Source of the DNA: an uncultured Saprospiraceae bacterium | Lineage (GTDB): Bacteria; Bacteroidota; Bacteroidia; Chitinophagales; Saprospiraceae | NCBI GenBank assembly: GCA_937928045.1 | Contig: CALFWO010000027.1 | Location: 1 to 64,000 of the forward strand | DNA: 64,000 nucleotides | Reading direction: 5' to 3' | Part shown: positions 53,669 to 62,270 of the stretch, one piece after another | Layout: each line of letters opens with the position of its first letter | Numbering within the stretch: the first letter of the stretch is position 1 | Translations under genes and position numbers: made by a program | The notes under the pieces: generated by a model | What the model was told of the DNA's origin: nothing | The model's input: the letters and a program-made list of their open reading frames with translations, nothing else | Database searches by the model: none

Positions 53669-53676
53669 CAAAGGTA
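53669..53676 (-). promoter_or_regulatory. -7 promoter box for thiL
   Basis: The coding strand reads TACCTTTG, an exact TAnnTTTG match, 19 bases before the ATG at 53650, just inside the gap after the pseudouridine synthase gene. Confidence 0.45.
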
Positions 53677-53677
53677 A

Positions 53678-54352
53678 TTATTCTAAGCCAGCTGATAGCC
53701 ATAAACTTGAATTTGGAATTGGGGCGGTGATCGTTTGTTTTGTTCCATTTGTTGGATGGACAAATGTGATGGTTCTTGCAAATAGGTCAATCGAACGATC
53801 AGCATTGGACCTTCTTGCACCGTATTTTACGTCTCCCTTAATCGGAGAACTAATTTCAGACAATTGTGCCCTAATCTGATGAAAGCGCCCAGAGATGAGG
53901 TTTATTTCCAAAAGAGTGTAATTGTCTGATTTGAAATTTGTCTTGTAGCTCAACTCTGCAACCTTATATCCGACTTTTGGTTCATCACTACAAAAAGCTT
54001 TTTTCAGTTTTCCATTTCGCTTAATAAAGTGCTTTAATGTAGCTTTATCTGGGGATGGAGCCGCCTTTACCCAAGCCAAGTAAGTTTTACTAAATGTCCG
54101 CTCTTCCAATTGTTTGGTTAAAAAAAGAAGGGCCTTTTTATTTTTGGCGAAGACAACTATTCCCGAAGCTGGACGGTCCAACCGGTGGAGAGGATATACT
54201 TTGTGCTTACAATAGATTTCTGCGAAGTCAATCAAAGATTTATCTTCTTTGTCATCCGATTGAGTCAGCATTCCGGCCGGTTTATTAAACACAATGATTT
54301 GATTGTCCTTATAAAGAATCAAATCGCTAATTGCAAAGTTTACTTTTTCCAT
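53678..54352 (-). CDS. RluA-family pseudouridine synthase
   Basis: Isomerises uridine to pseudouridine in rRNA or tRNA. The 224 residues form a single catalytic domain with no S4 domain. It opens with ILYKDNQIIVFNKPAGML, contains the catalytic motif YPLHRLDRPASGIVVFAKNKKA (Asp in HRLDR), LLEINLISGRFHQIRAQLSEI (RFHQIR motif) and the SPIKGDVKYGA strand. The short TruC/RluC-like form prevents assigning the target base. Its start overlaps the end of the redoxin gene by 13 bases, so the M15 peptidase, redoxin and this gene form one minus-strand operon. Confidence 0.92.
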   Translation of the reverse strand: MEKVNFAISDLILYKDNQIIVFNKPAGMLTQSDDKEDKSLIDFAEIYCKHKVYPLHRLDRPASGIVVFAKNKKALLFLTKQLEERTFSKTYLAWVKAAPSPDKATLKHFIKRNGKLKKAFCSDEPKVGYKVAELSYKTNFKSDNYTLLEINLISGRFHQIRAQLSEISSPIKGDVKYGARRSNADRSIDLFARTITFVHPTNGTKQTITAPIPNSSLWLSAGLE

Positions 54353-54900
54353 TTAATGTTACATCCTCCTGATGGGTATTGTTTTTCTGTGACCGTACCT
54401 CCAGAAAGGACAGCAATTAAAGCTGATCTCATATCAGCACCGGTTAAAGGTACACCAGAATTTGGCTTTGAGTTATCTAATCGACCACGGTATTTTAATT
54501 TTAATTTTTCGTCAAAAACGTAAAAATCAGGAGTGCAGGCTGCATCATATGCTTTGGCAACATCTTGAGACTCATCGTATAAGTACGGAAAGTCATATCC
54601 AACGGCTTCGGCGTGTGTTTTCATTAACGCAGGACCATCTTGCGGATAGTTGATAACGTCGTTGGAACTGATTCCAACAAAAGCAACTCCCTTTTCCTTA
54701 AAGTCCTTGGTTAGTTGAACAATTTCTTCATTGACATGAATAACATATGGACAATGATTACAAAGGAACATGATGACCGTAGCTTTGGCATCTTTTGTAA
54801 TTTCATCCAAGGACAACACCTTCCCTGTGACGGTATCAGGTAATGAAAAACCAGGAGCAGTCGTCTCCAGTTCTATCATTTTTGATTCTATGTAAGACAT
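54340..54900 (-). CDS. redoxin/thioredoxin-family protein
   Basis: 186 residues from the ATG at 54900, preferred because an earlier in-frame ATG at 54924 would overlap the upstream gene. The AhpC/TSA-like fold has ETTAPGFSLPD near the start. The redox site FLCNHCPYVIHVNEEI has a CNHC pair, followed by GVAFVGISSNDV, the YDESQDVAKAYDAACTPDFYVFD region with cis-Pro, and LKYRGRLDNSKP. There is no signal peptide, so it is cytosolic. The CNHCPYV motif defines a common thioredoxin-like family of uncertain substrate, distinct from true peroxiredoxins. It lies between the M15 peptidase and RluA genes. Confidence 0.88.
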   Translation of the reverse strand: MSYIESKMIELETTAPGFSLPDTVTGKVLSLDEITKDAKATVIMFLCNHCPYVIHVNEEIVQLTKDFKEKGVAFVGISSNDVINYPQDGPALMKTHAEAVGYDFPYLYDESQDVAKAYDAACTPDFYVFDEKLKLKYRGRLDNSKPNSGVPLTGADMRSALIAVLSGGTVTEKQYPSGGCNIKWKK

Positions 54901-54911
54901 TTTGAAATTTT

Positions 54912-55754
54912 TTAATGTAAACAATTAGCATTGACTCCAAGGATATAGTTGTCAACTACATTCACTGCTTGAGCTGTATAATCGCCTTCAAACCCTTTTA
55001 TCATCTTATCTGTTATTCTTAACCCTGCTTGTTCCGTTAAAGTTTTTGAAAGTGGTAAAAAAGACCAATGCCATTTTTCTTCTTGATATCCTTTGGGTCG
55101 CTCTTTACCTAAAGGGGTATAGGGTTGACAGAAGCCAAAGTCACTGGCGTTGGCAACCAGCCATTCATATTCCTTAAGGCCCTGGCCATTCTCAAAGTAA
55201 CTATTTGTAAAAGCATTGAGATCAAAATCTGTCCCCCAGTGATGTCTAGAAGATCCAGGCATAGAACTATATTCTAGAATAATGCTTGCCTTGTCAGCAA
55301 CTTCTCTGGTGATATCGTTGACATCTTTTCCGTTAATTTTAGTTTTCCCCGTCCACTTTCGTTCCCAAATTCCTTTCTGATATTGAAAATTTCTAGTTGC
55401 GGATTTAATGATCAATTTGATCCCATCTTTTTTTGCAGCTGCAGTCATTTTCAAAAAAGCATCGTAGGTTTCTTTTCTTAAATATAAACCAGCCCGGTCA
55501 GCGTATTCTGCGGATACCAGAACAAAACGACCATCTTTTTTGGGCTCGAATTTTCCCATTAAATAATCTAGCGTTACGCTGGTGTCAACGCTTATTGTTT
55601 TTTGAGGAGCCGAGTCGTCATCCCAAACCTGTTGATTAGGAGTAATATTGGAATTGTTGTTTTCGTCAACCACATTTTTAGAATTCTGAGTCGTGCAGTT
55701 CGACACTAGAATAGCAAAAGCAATCAATACAAGAAAAGAATTAAAAACTTTCAT
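54912..55754 (-). CDS. M15-family D-Ala-D-Ala carboxypeptidase, lipoprotein
   Basis: 280 residues with a lipoprotein signal (FNSFLVLIAFAILVSNC, Cys20). The VanY/DacY-like zinc peptidase domain covers about 60-250. The first zinc motif is SSRHHWGTDFDLN (His and Asp ligands) and the second is EKWHWSFLP (catalytic Glu and His). The lipid anchor places it in the periplasm, where it can trim the terminal D-Ala of peptidoglycan stems. It heads an operon with the redoxin and pseudouridine synthase genes. Confidence 0.92.
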   Translation of the reverse strand: MKVFNSFLVLIAFAILVSNCTTQNSKNVVDENNNSNITPNQQVWDDDSAPQKTISVDTSVTLDYLMGKFEPKKDGRFVLVSAEYADRAGLYLRKETYDAFLKMTAAAKKDGIKLIIKSATRNFQYQKGIWERKWTGKTKINGKDVNDITREVADKASIILEYSSMPGSSRHHWGTDFDLNAFTNSYFENGQGLKEYEWLVANASDFGFCQPYTPLGKERPKGYQEEKWHWSFLPLSKTLTEQAGLRITDKMIKGFEGDYTAQAVNVVDNYILGVNANCLH

Positions 55755-55776
55755 TTATTAGCAAGACAATAATTAA

Positions 55777-57198
55777 TCAATATTCAAACTCCATTTGTTT
55801 GTACGGAAAATCAAACAGACATTTTTCACGGATCAAAATAGCAGCCTTTTCTGGTACCATTTTTTCCCAACCTTCTTCATCTGTCTTCAATAACTGAAGA
55901 ACGGTCTTGGACCAAATGTGTAGAATTTCTTTATTAAACCCTTGGATATCTTCGATTTGATGCGCATCAAGCAAGTGTTGGTAAAGAAACTTTATACCCT
56001 CTGGAACAGGCAAATTGTTAGCACACATTAAATCGCCGGAACCTTCTTGTAACGCAGGATAAACATACATTTTTACATTGGTCGTGAATAATTCACCAAA
56101 GGCAGATAATAAACGGCCATTCTGGAACGCTTTAAATTTATCATCCAATACATTGAGCAATTGCTTAACGCCAACGACAAGTCCAAGTTTTTTGACTTTA
56201 TAGTTTCCTAAATATTTAATTAATTTTTGATGCGCTTCACAATCTGAAATAACGACTGTGTGACCCATTGCGCAAAGTAGTTCCGCGCGATCAAGAAAAT
56301 CTCTTTCATCTAACTCTCCTGAAGCAAGAAGGTTATCCATTGTAATTTCGGCAAGTAAAAAACTATTGGTTGATGTAACTTCGGGCGATCTTCGAAATTG
56401 CTCGTAAGCAACTTTAATCATGTCTTCATTTACTAGAGTCGTCGGACGGAAACTACCACGAACAACCATCACATTTTTTTTGTATAAAAATTCTGAGGCA
56501 TGAAGCATATTGCCATTTGGTCCAAAAAGAGCGACATCAGTCAATTTGTTTTTTACCAACATTAATGCGACCCAGCGATTGTCTAAATCTTTAAAGTCTG
56601 GTCCCGAGATACGAACCATATCAATTGCTATTCGGCCATGTAAATTGTCTAAAAGCGATTGAAGCATGAACTCTGCATTGTCGTTGTAATAATAACAAGC
56701 ATACAGTAAGTTTACTCCAAGAATCCCTATGGCTTGTTGTTGTAAACGATTATCGTTGTCCAACATTCTTGTATGTAATACGATTTCGTTTGGAGGGCTA
56801 TTGGGGTCTAATTGAAAACGAATGCCGAGCCATCCATCACCTTTAATCGTTTTGGTGTAATTCATTGCCGCGATGGTGTCGGCAAAAACAAAGAAATTGG
56901 TATCTATCCTTTCTTTTTGTAGACGAGAATTCATCAGCTCATACTCGTGGTCCAACATTTTGTACAATCTGGATTCACAAACATAACGACCACTTTCCTC
57001 AGTACCGTAAATACTATCAGAGTATATCTTGTCGTAAGCGGACATCGTTTTTGCAATGGTCCCTGCCGCTGCACCAACTTGAAAGAAATATCTGGCGACT
57101 TCTTGACCTGCTCCGATTTCTGCAAATGTGCCATAAATCTGTTGATTAAGGTTGATTTCAAGCGCCTTTTGTTCTGTTTCTAATGCCTGCCTAGCCAT
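55777..57198 (-). CDS. conserved protein of unknown function, 473 residues
   Basis: I cannot assign a function. The protein has no signal peptide or membrane span and looks like a globular cytosolic enzyme. It contains a glycine-rich helix start GTFAEIGAGQEVARYFFQVGAAAGTIAKTMSAYD (about 23-56, read here as two parts around Gly46), a central mixed alpha/beta region with LLYACYYYNDNAEFML and VVRGSFRPTTLVNEDM, and a segment GHTVVISDCEAHQKLIKYL (about 327-345). I recall close relatives in many Bacteroidota genomes under conflicting automatic names, none of which the sequence supports to my eye. It follows no obvious operon partner; the M15 peptidase gene lies 22 bases downstream, so cotranscription is possible. 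Confidence 0.75.
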   Translation of the reverse strand: MARQALETEQKALEINLNQQIYGTFAEIGAGQEVARYFFQVGAAAGTIAKTMSAYDKIYSDSIYGTEESGRYVCESRLYKMLDHEYELMNSRLQKERIDTNFFVFADTIAAMNYTKTIKGDGWLGIRFQLDPNSPPNEIVLHTRMLDNDNRLQQQAIGILGVNLLYACYYYNDNAEFMLQSLLDNLHGRIAIDMVRISGPDFKDLDNRWVALMLVKNKLTDVALFGPNGNMLHASEFLYKKNVMVVRGSFRPTTLVNEDMIKVAYEQFRRSPEVTSTNSFLLAEITMDNLLASGELDERDFLDRAELLCAMGHTVVISDCEAHQKLIKYLGNYKVKKLGLVVGVKQLLNVLDDKFKAFQNGRLLSAFGELFTTNVKMYVYPALQEGSGDLMCANNLPVPEGIKFLYQHLLDAHQIEDIQGFNKEILHIWSKTVLQLLKTDEEGWEKMVPEKAAILIREKCLFDFPYKQMEFEY

Positions 57199-57291
57199 TA
57201 CTTATTCTGTTTTGCTATTTGAAACGCAAGTTAGCCAAAATTTAATGTTAAAGTTTAGTTCATAATAGCATGTTAACCAAGGAAGACGGCC

Positions 57292-57321
57292 TTTGAAGTT
57301 GTTAGAAATAATGTAATTTTG
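57292..57321 (+). promoter_or_regulatory. promoter of the deoC-SPOR-rodA operon
   Basis: TTTG at 57292-57295 and TAATTTTG at 57314-57321 match the Bacteroidota -33 and -7 boxes with an 18-base spacer. This is the best complete promoter match seen in the window. The deoC ATG lies 65 bases after the box. Confidence 0.65.
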
Positions 57322-57385
57322 AACCGGAGGAAAAGTTATCCCCCCTCTTCTTTTCTAATCATACCAGAAAAGATAAAACTGACAA

Positions 57386-58042
57386 ATGGAAGTTGAGAAA
57401 TATATTGATCACTCGCTTTTAAAAGCAAATATTCTGAGATCTGACATTGAGCTACTTTGTAAAGAAGCGATTGAACACCAATTCGCTGCGATATGTATTC
57501 CGCCTTTCTTTATCAGTCAAGCTGCACAATTATTGGAGCATCACACTGTTAAGATTGCAACGGTAATTGGATTTCCCTTGGGTTTTGGCTCTACCACCGC
57601 AAAGGTTGAAGAAATAAAAAGAGCTTTAGACATGGGGGTTGATGAGTTAGATGTGGTAATAAATATTGCTGCCGTGAAAAATGCAGATTGGAATTTTGTT
57701 AAAAATGACATTGAGACGGTTACACGAGCCACGCACATGAGAGGCAAAGTTGTAAAAGTAATTCTCGAAACTAGTCTTTTAGAGTACAGTGAACTTGAAA
57801 AGCTTTGTGAAATTTGTGCAGCGTTGGATGTTGATTATGTAAAAACTAGTACTGGATTTGAAGGAGGAGCAACAGTTCAGGTTGTCAAAAAAATGCGTGA
57901 ATTGTTACCTAAAGAAATTAAAATAAAGGCGTCTGGAGGAATTAGGAATTTCGAAGATGCTTTAGAGTTGATAAAAGCAGGTGCAGATCGAATTGGAACT
58001 TCTTCTGGAAAAATAATTATGGCTTCGGCTACAAATATTTGA
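57386..58042 (+). CDS. deoC: deoxyribose-phosphate aldolase
   Basis: Splits 2-deoxyribose-5-phosphate into glyceraldehyde-3-phosphate and acetaldehyde in deoxynucleoside breakdown. The 218-residue TIM barrel opens with IDHSLLKANI. The family segments are TVIGFPLGFGSTTAKVEEIKRAL (about 55-77), DELDVVINIAAVKNADW, KVILETSLL and the Schiff-base lysine in YVKTSTGFEGGAT, with KASGGIRNFEDAL and GTSSG near the end. It is first in a plus-strand run with a SPOR protein and rodA, separated by four and six bases. Confidence 0.95.
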   Translation: MEVEKYIDHSLLKANILRSDIELLCKEAIEHQFAAICIPPFFISQAAQLLEHHTVKIATVIGFPLGFGSTTAKVEEIKRALDMGVDELDVVINIAAVKNADWNFVKNDIETVTRATHMRGKVVKVILETSLLEYSELEKLCEICAALDVDYVKTSTGFEGGATVQVVKKMRELLPKEIKIKASGGIRNFEDALELIKAGADRIGTSSGKIIMASATNI

Positions 58043-58046
58043 TGTA

Positions 58047-58445
58047 ATGAAAAAAACGGTGTTTTATTTATTGCTTTTTGTTTTTAGTGGTCAATACTTG
58101 GCTGCCCAAAATGTTGTAATCAACGAGGACTACCAAGTTGCGCAAATGATTAATAGACACATTGAGGCAAACAAATCTCGAAGTGTTATGGATGGTTGGC
58201 GAATTCAAATTTTATCTACTTCTGACCGATCAAAAGTTGAAGAGATGAAAAGTAAGTTTCGTGCGACATTCCCTCAATACGTCGTTGACTGGATTCATAT
58301 CAAACCAAACTACAAACTAAGAGCAGGTGCTTTTTCAACAAAGCTTGACGCAATGGAAGCGTTGAATCAAATTAAAAAAGCATTTCCTTCTGCCTATACT
58401 GCCAAAGTACGTGATATGAACCCCCGTGAAATTGTTGGTTGGTAG
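58047..58445 (+). CDS. SPOR-domain protein
   Basis: 132 residues: a signal peptide (about 1-20, ending LAAQ), a short linker, then a SPOR peptidoglycan-binding domain (about 50-125) with GWRIQILSTSDRSKVEEMKSKF and YKLRAGAFSTKLDAMEALNQIKKAF. SPOR domains bind glycan strands stripped of stem peptides, often at division or growth sites. It sits four bases after deoC and six bases before rodA, which suits a periplasmic helper of wall growth. The export signal and the basic, aromatic SPOR face are the evidence; a partner is not shown. Confidence 0.88.
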   Translation: MKKTVFYLLLFVFSGQYLAAQNVVINEDYQVAQMINRHIEANKSRSVMDGWRIQILSTSDRSKVEEMKSKFRATFPQYVVDWIHIKPNYKLRAGAFSTKLDAMEALNQIKKAFPSAYTAKVRDMNPREIVGW

Positions 58446-58451
58446 AAAATA

Positions 58452-59864
58452 ATGAAAAGTAGAAACTCCTTTCTTACAAGTATTGATTGGCTTACCGCTT
58501 CATTATACCTCGGCTTGGTGATAATTGGGTGGCTTATGATCTACGCCGTTGGATACAACGATGAGATTTCTGCTGGGCCCTTTGATTTGAATACCAATGC
58601 AGGAAAGCAAGCTCTTTTTATCGGATTGTCCTTTGTTACAATCATTGTTTGCCTTTTAATCGATTCGAATTTTTGGCAGACTTTTGGACTTCTAGTTTTT
58701 GGAATTACAATCCTTTTGTTAATCGGTGTATTAATCTTTGGGGTGACTGTAAAAGGAGCCAATTCTTGGTACCGTATCGCCGGTTTTACTATTCAACCTT
58801 CTGAGTTCGCTAAGTTTGGAACGGCCGTTGCGATTTCAGGTTTTCTTAGTCGCTATAATACAAGCATGGATGACATTCGGTCTGTTTTGATAGCAATGGG
58901 AATGTTTCTGCTGCCCATGTTTTTGATACTTCTACAACCTGATGCTGGATCGGCTTTAGTCTTTACGGGCTTCCTAATTGTACTTTTTAGAGCAGGATTA
59001 AATCCTATGTTGTACATCATTGGCATTTCAGCTATTGTTTTGCTAATTCTTGGTTTTATAATCAACCCTTTATTCATTGTTTTGGGCTTGTTGATTATTA
59101 TCAATCTAATTTTTCTTACCAGTGTCCAGAAAAAATTACAATGGGGTTTGCTTTTGTTGGGAGCTACAGTATTTGCTGTTTTTCTTGCCTTTGTTGACAA
59201 TGTTTTGCCCGCTTTGGGAATCCAAGCATTACTGGTTTTCGTAAGTGGTTTTACCGCTTTTCAAAATAGAAAAAGCCAACTTGTTGCACAACTTGCAGGG
59301 TTTTTGGTGTTCGGTGCTTTAATTGCTTTCTCAGCCAATTACTTTTTTAATGATGTAATGAAGCCACACCAACAGGATCGACTGAATGTGTGGTTGCAAC
59401 CATCCAAATGCGATCCCAAAGGCGCACTGTATAATGTAATTCAATCTAAGATATCAATAGGTTCTGGTGGCTTACGAGGCAAAGGATTTTTACAAGGAAC
59501 TTTAACGAAGTTGAACTATGTTCCAGAACAGGATACAGATTTTATTTTTTGCACGATTGGTGAAGAGCAAGGGTTTATCGGAGTCTTTGGAATTATTCTA
59601 CTGTACCTGATTCTACTATTGAGAATCGTAAGCATTGCTGAACGACAACGAGAAGTTTTCTCTAGAAATTTTGCCTATTGCGTGGCTAGCGTATTATTTG
59701 TGCACATCTTTATTAATATAGGAATGACGATGGGCTTAATGCCAATTATTGGAATTCCTTTACCATTTATCAGCTCTGGGGGGTCTTCTATTCTTGGATT
59801 TTCACTAATGATTGGAGTACTTCTAAAATTGGATTCTGTAAGAATGAATCGGGCTAGACGTTAA
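58452..59864 (+). CDS. rodA: rod shape-determining protein RodA (SEDS glycosyltransferase)
   Basis: A SEDS-family peptidoglycan polymerase of the elongation machinery, in the inner membrane. The 470 residues have about ten to twelve spans. Family motifs visible are GANSWYRIAGFTIQPSEFAK (about 98-117), LLQPDAGSALVF (about 158-169) with the catalytic Asp, and the Bacteroidota-typical loop NVWLQPSKCDPKGALYNV followed by GSGGLRGKGFLQGT and YVPEQDTDFIFCTIGEEQGF. The last spans end with GIPLPFISSGGSSILGF. It is longer than E. coli RodA through extra central spans. The partner PBP2 and mreBCD genes are not adjacent. Its 3' end overlaps the convergent CBS gene by 11 bases. Confidence 0.95.
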   Translation: MKSRNSFLTSIDWLTASLYLGLVIIGWLMIYAVGYNDEISAGPFDLNTNAGKQALFIGLSFVTIIVCLLIDSNFWQTFGLLVFGITILLLIGVLIFGVTVKGANSWYRIAGFTIQPSEFAKFGTAVAISGFLSRYNTSMDDIRSVLIAMGMFLLPMFLILLQPDAGSALVFTGFLIVLFRAGLNPMLYIIGISAIVLLILGFIINPLFIVLGLLIIINLIFLTSVQKKLQWGLLLLGATVFAVFLAFVDNVLPALGIQALLVFVSGFTAFQNRKSQLVAQLAGFLVFGALIAFSANYFFNDVMKPHQQDRLNVWLQPSKCDPKGALYNVIQSKISIGSGGLRGKGFLQGTLTKLNYVPEQDTDFIFCTIGEEQGFIGVFGIILLYLILLLRIVSIAERQREVFSRNFAYCVASVLFVHIFINIGMTMGLMPIIGIPLPFISSGGSSILGFSLMIGVLLKLDSVRMNRARR

Positions 59865-60519
59865 GATAATTCAACAAGGAATCATATCGATCTTTGAGTG
59901 TTTCAAAGTATTCTGTTTCTTGGAAAGATGCTTTAATTCTATAGTCATATCTTTCAAATGACGCAATGATACGAGCGATTTCTTGACGATTGATTTTGAT
60001 CGTAACATCGATATTGTTATCCGCTTCTAAAAGTTGAGACGTAACATAGCAACTTAATACAGCTGCGGATTCAGACTCAACGATTCTTGAGATCTCCGCT
60101 AAAGAGTAATCTCTTCGACTCATTTCCAAAACAAGAATAGATCCTGGTTCTGTGAACGAACCCGTTTGAGCAAAAAAGCGCAACAAATCAGCTTGGGTAA
60201 TCATTCCTAAATAATTGTCCTCAGCATCGACTACTGGTACAATAGTCAACTTGAATTCGTGCAACACTCGCAGAACTTCATAGATGTGATCGCCATCCTT
60301 TACATAAGGTCTGGTCAAGGAAAGTGGATATGAACCTACCGCTTCACTTTGGTCTTGGTCAAGAATGTCTGTTTCTGAAATTAATCCAAGGAGTTGTTTA
60401 TTGTTAACAATCGGGAGGTGTTGTATGAAATAGTCCCCCATAATACCCAAAGCGGTATCTCCAGAGTCCGAAGTTCTTAAAGGCAAAACATCATGGGATA
60501 TAATATCACTTGCAGTCAT
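59854..60519 (-). CDS. CBS-domain protein
   Basis: 221 residues with two CBS domains in tandem (about 5-55 and 75-132), visible as DVLPLRTSDSGDTALGIMGDYFIQHLPIV...GLISETDIL and VLRVLHEFKLTIVPVVDAEDNYLGMITQADLLRF. A further 85 residues form an ACT-like alpha/beta segment (LVLEMSRRDYSLAEISRIVESESAAVL). CBS pairs bind adenine nucleotides and regulate attached or partner proteins; the ACT-like tail suggests small-ligand sensing. It resembles AcuB-type proteins of unknown partner. Its stop lies inside the rodA 3' end on the other strand. Confidence 0.87.
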   Translation of the reverse strand: MTASDIISHDVLPLRTSDSGDTALGIMGDYFIQHLPIVNNKQLLGLISETDILDQDQSEAVGSYPLSLTRPYVKDGDHIYEVLRVLHEFKLTIVPVVDAEDNYLGMITQADLLRFFAQTGSFTEPGSILVLEMSRRDYSLAEISRIVESESAAVLSCYVTSQLLEADNNIDVTIKINRQEIARIIASFERYDYRIKASFQETEYFETLKDRYDSLLNYLNV

Positions 60520-60624
60520 AACTTGTTTTCTTACAATTATAACGCTAAAAATAGCCTAAACGTTACAACTAATTAAGTTAACAAAGGAATAAAAAAACTA
60601 CTAACTCAGGCACTACAGTATAAT

Positions 60625-61368
60625 TTACCTCAACAACTTTTTCTTCTGTGTTAAAAACTCTTCGTCAGTTAGCAACCCTTTTTCCCTTAATTCTGCCAAT
60701 TGTTTTAATTGCTGCAGGAGCAAAGAGTTTTCAGCATTACCTGCTGGACCTGAAGGCGATTGGCCATCTAAAGGCCATTTATATCCTCCGTTTATAAACG
60801 CTTCAAACTCATCCTGTACCCGAAGAAAAGCAAGAGCATCATGGGTTTTTACTTTTTCTGTGTCATTAAATCCAAAAGAAAATGAACGCGCTAGTGCCTG
60901 AAAAGCAAGGTCTTTTTGTTCGGTCAACGAATATGCACATGCTAGATTAAAGTAAACTGAAGGATCTCTATTATCTATTTGCAATGCCTTGGTAAAATCA
61001 TCTATAGCTCCATCGTAATCGTAGTCTTTGAATTTATCTACACCAGATTTTTTGAAAGGATTTTTAGTAGAAGTCGTTCTTGCTCTGGAAGTATCTCGTT
61101 TACGTTGGGTTGAACGTGCACGTTCGTAATCTCTTCTATTGCCTCTATTGTCGGTTCTTCTGCCACGAGCCTGCTCTCTTCTTCTTCGTGTAGAATCTTT
61201 TACATGTCCTCTGCCTTCTCTGTCCTTTTTGGCCGACCTAATAGAGCTGAATACAAAAAAGAATAATATAAAAGGAAGAAACGCAAAACCGCCTCCCTTG
61301 AACATGCCGCTAAGGACAAAAAATAAAATTATAAAGAAAAATGTTTGTCCTGAATTGTTGCTCCGCAT
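60625..61368 (-). CDS. membrane protein with TPR repeats and C-terminal SHOCT domain
   Basis: 247 residues: two closely spaced hydrophobic segments (about 8-40), a highly basic Arg-rich stretch (about 45-100) and a TPR pair (about 105-165, KDYDYDGAIDDFTKALQIDNRDPSVYFNLACAYSLTEQKDLAF, cited here as one repeat unit from Asp116). A C-terminal SHOCT domain (LKQLAELREKGLLTDEEFLTQKKKLL, about 220-246) closes it. SHOCT segments are short oligomerisation or targeting modules. A paralogue with the same TPR-SHOCT part but a TM2-type membrane domain lies nine bases upstream. Function unknown. Confidence 0.82.
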   Translation of the reverse strand: MRSNNSGQTFFFIILFFVLSGMFKGGGFAFLPFILFFFVFSSIRSAKKDREGRGHVKDSTRRRREQARGRRTDNRGNRRDYERARSTQRKRDTSRARTTSTKNPFKKSGVDKFKDYDYDGAIDDFTKALQIDNRDPSVYFNLACAYSLTEQKDLAFQALARSFSFGFNDTEKVKTHDALAFLRVQDEFEAFINGGYKWPLDGQSPSGPAGNAENSLLLQQLKQLAELREKGLLTDEEFLTQKKKLLR

Positions 61369-61377
61369 AAGTTGGTT

Positions 61378-62169
61378 TTAAATCAATTTCTTTTTCTGGG
61401 CGGCGAACTCTTCTTCGGTTAAAATTCCTTGATCTCGTAACGCTCCCAGTTCTTTGAGTTGCTCTAAGATATCTTTGGTTAACAAGTTATCTTTTTCTTT
61501 TTTATCCAAGTCAATTTTCGGACTAGGTTTAGTAGATTTTAAAAGATAACCATTCGCTGCAAAATCTTCAAATCCACTCTGGATTCGCAGAAAAGCTAAG
61601 GCATCTTGGTTGTTCAACTTCTCAAAGTTATTAAAACCATATTTAACGGCCTCACTCAAATGGAAAAATGATTCTTCAGCCTGTTCAGTCAGTGAATAGG
61701 CACATGCAAGGTTATAGTGTACAGCAGCATTGCGAGGTTCAAGGTTTATCGCTTTTTGCCACTGAGAAATCGCTTCGAAATAGTCAAACTCAGCGTAATT
61801 GTCCTTTCCAGCCTTAATAAATGCCTGCGCTCTAGAATTGCTGCTAGTTGTTCTTGGTTTTCGTACAACTCTTCTCGTTCCTCTAGGGTCCGATTGTCTA
61901 TAGCTGGATTGTCTTCTATTGTACTCTTTATAAGCTTTACGATCAAAATCTTTCCGCTCTACTCCTTTGTTGTTGTAGCGATAGTCAAACTTTTCAGGAT
62001 CCATAAATAAGAAAAGTACAGCATCGATGTAGGATAGAATTACTCCAACTCCTACAAAGGTCAACAAGAAATAAGCAATTCCATTGCCTCGCTCTTCCAA
62101 GTAAAAACGATGGATTCCGAAAACGGGAAAAAAGAAAGCTAAGAATGCAGTGACGTACTTATTTTTCAT
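61378..62169 (-). CDS. TM2-domain protein with TPR repeats and C-terminal SHOCT domain
   Basis: 263 residues: an N-terminal TM2 domain (about 1-55) with KYVTAFLAFFFPVFGIHRFYLEERG and a second span ending FMDP, then a basic linker. TPR-like repeats (about 120-185) contain the phrase NLACAYSLTEQAEESF, shared almost exactly with the next gene. A SHOCT-type C-terminus (LKELGALRDQGILTEEEFAAQKKKL) ends the protein. The pair arose by duplication, with the membrane part exchanged. TM2 proteins are integral membrane proteins of unknown role. It is the first gene of the pair and has nine bases to its sister. Confidence 0.84.
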   Translation of the reverse strand: MKNKYVTAFLAFFFPVFGIHRFYLEERGNGIAYFLLTFVGVGVILSYIDAVLFLFMDPEKFDYRYNNKGVERKDFDRKAYKEYNRRQSSYRQSDPRGTRRVVRKPRTTSSNSRAQAFIKAGKDNYAEFDYFEAISQWQKAINLEPRNAAVHYNLACAYSLTEQAEESFFHLSEAVKYGFNNFEKLNNQDALAFLRIQSGFEDFAANGYLLKSTKPSPKIDLDKKEKDNLLTKDILEQLKELGALRDQGILTEEEFAAQKKKLI

Positions 62170-62270
62170 GAGAATTCTACTTCAATTAAATGTACCTAAG
62201 TGTAATATGCAATAAGCTAAAACATTGGGTTTAAAGCTATAGAATTAGGCCAAACGAAGGAAAATTTAGA

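Noticed and set aside
55777-57198. Naming the 473-residue protein a nicotinate-nucleotide adenylyltransferase or a TonB-related protein
   Set aside because: No HxGH nucleotidyltransferase motif, no beta-barrel or plug features; such names would be unsupported.
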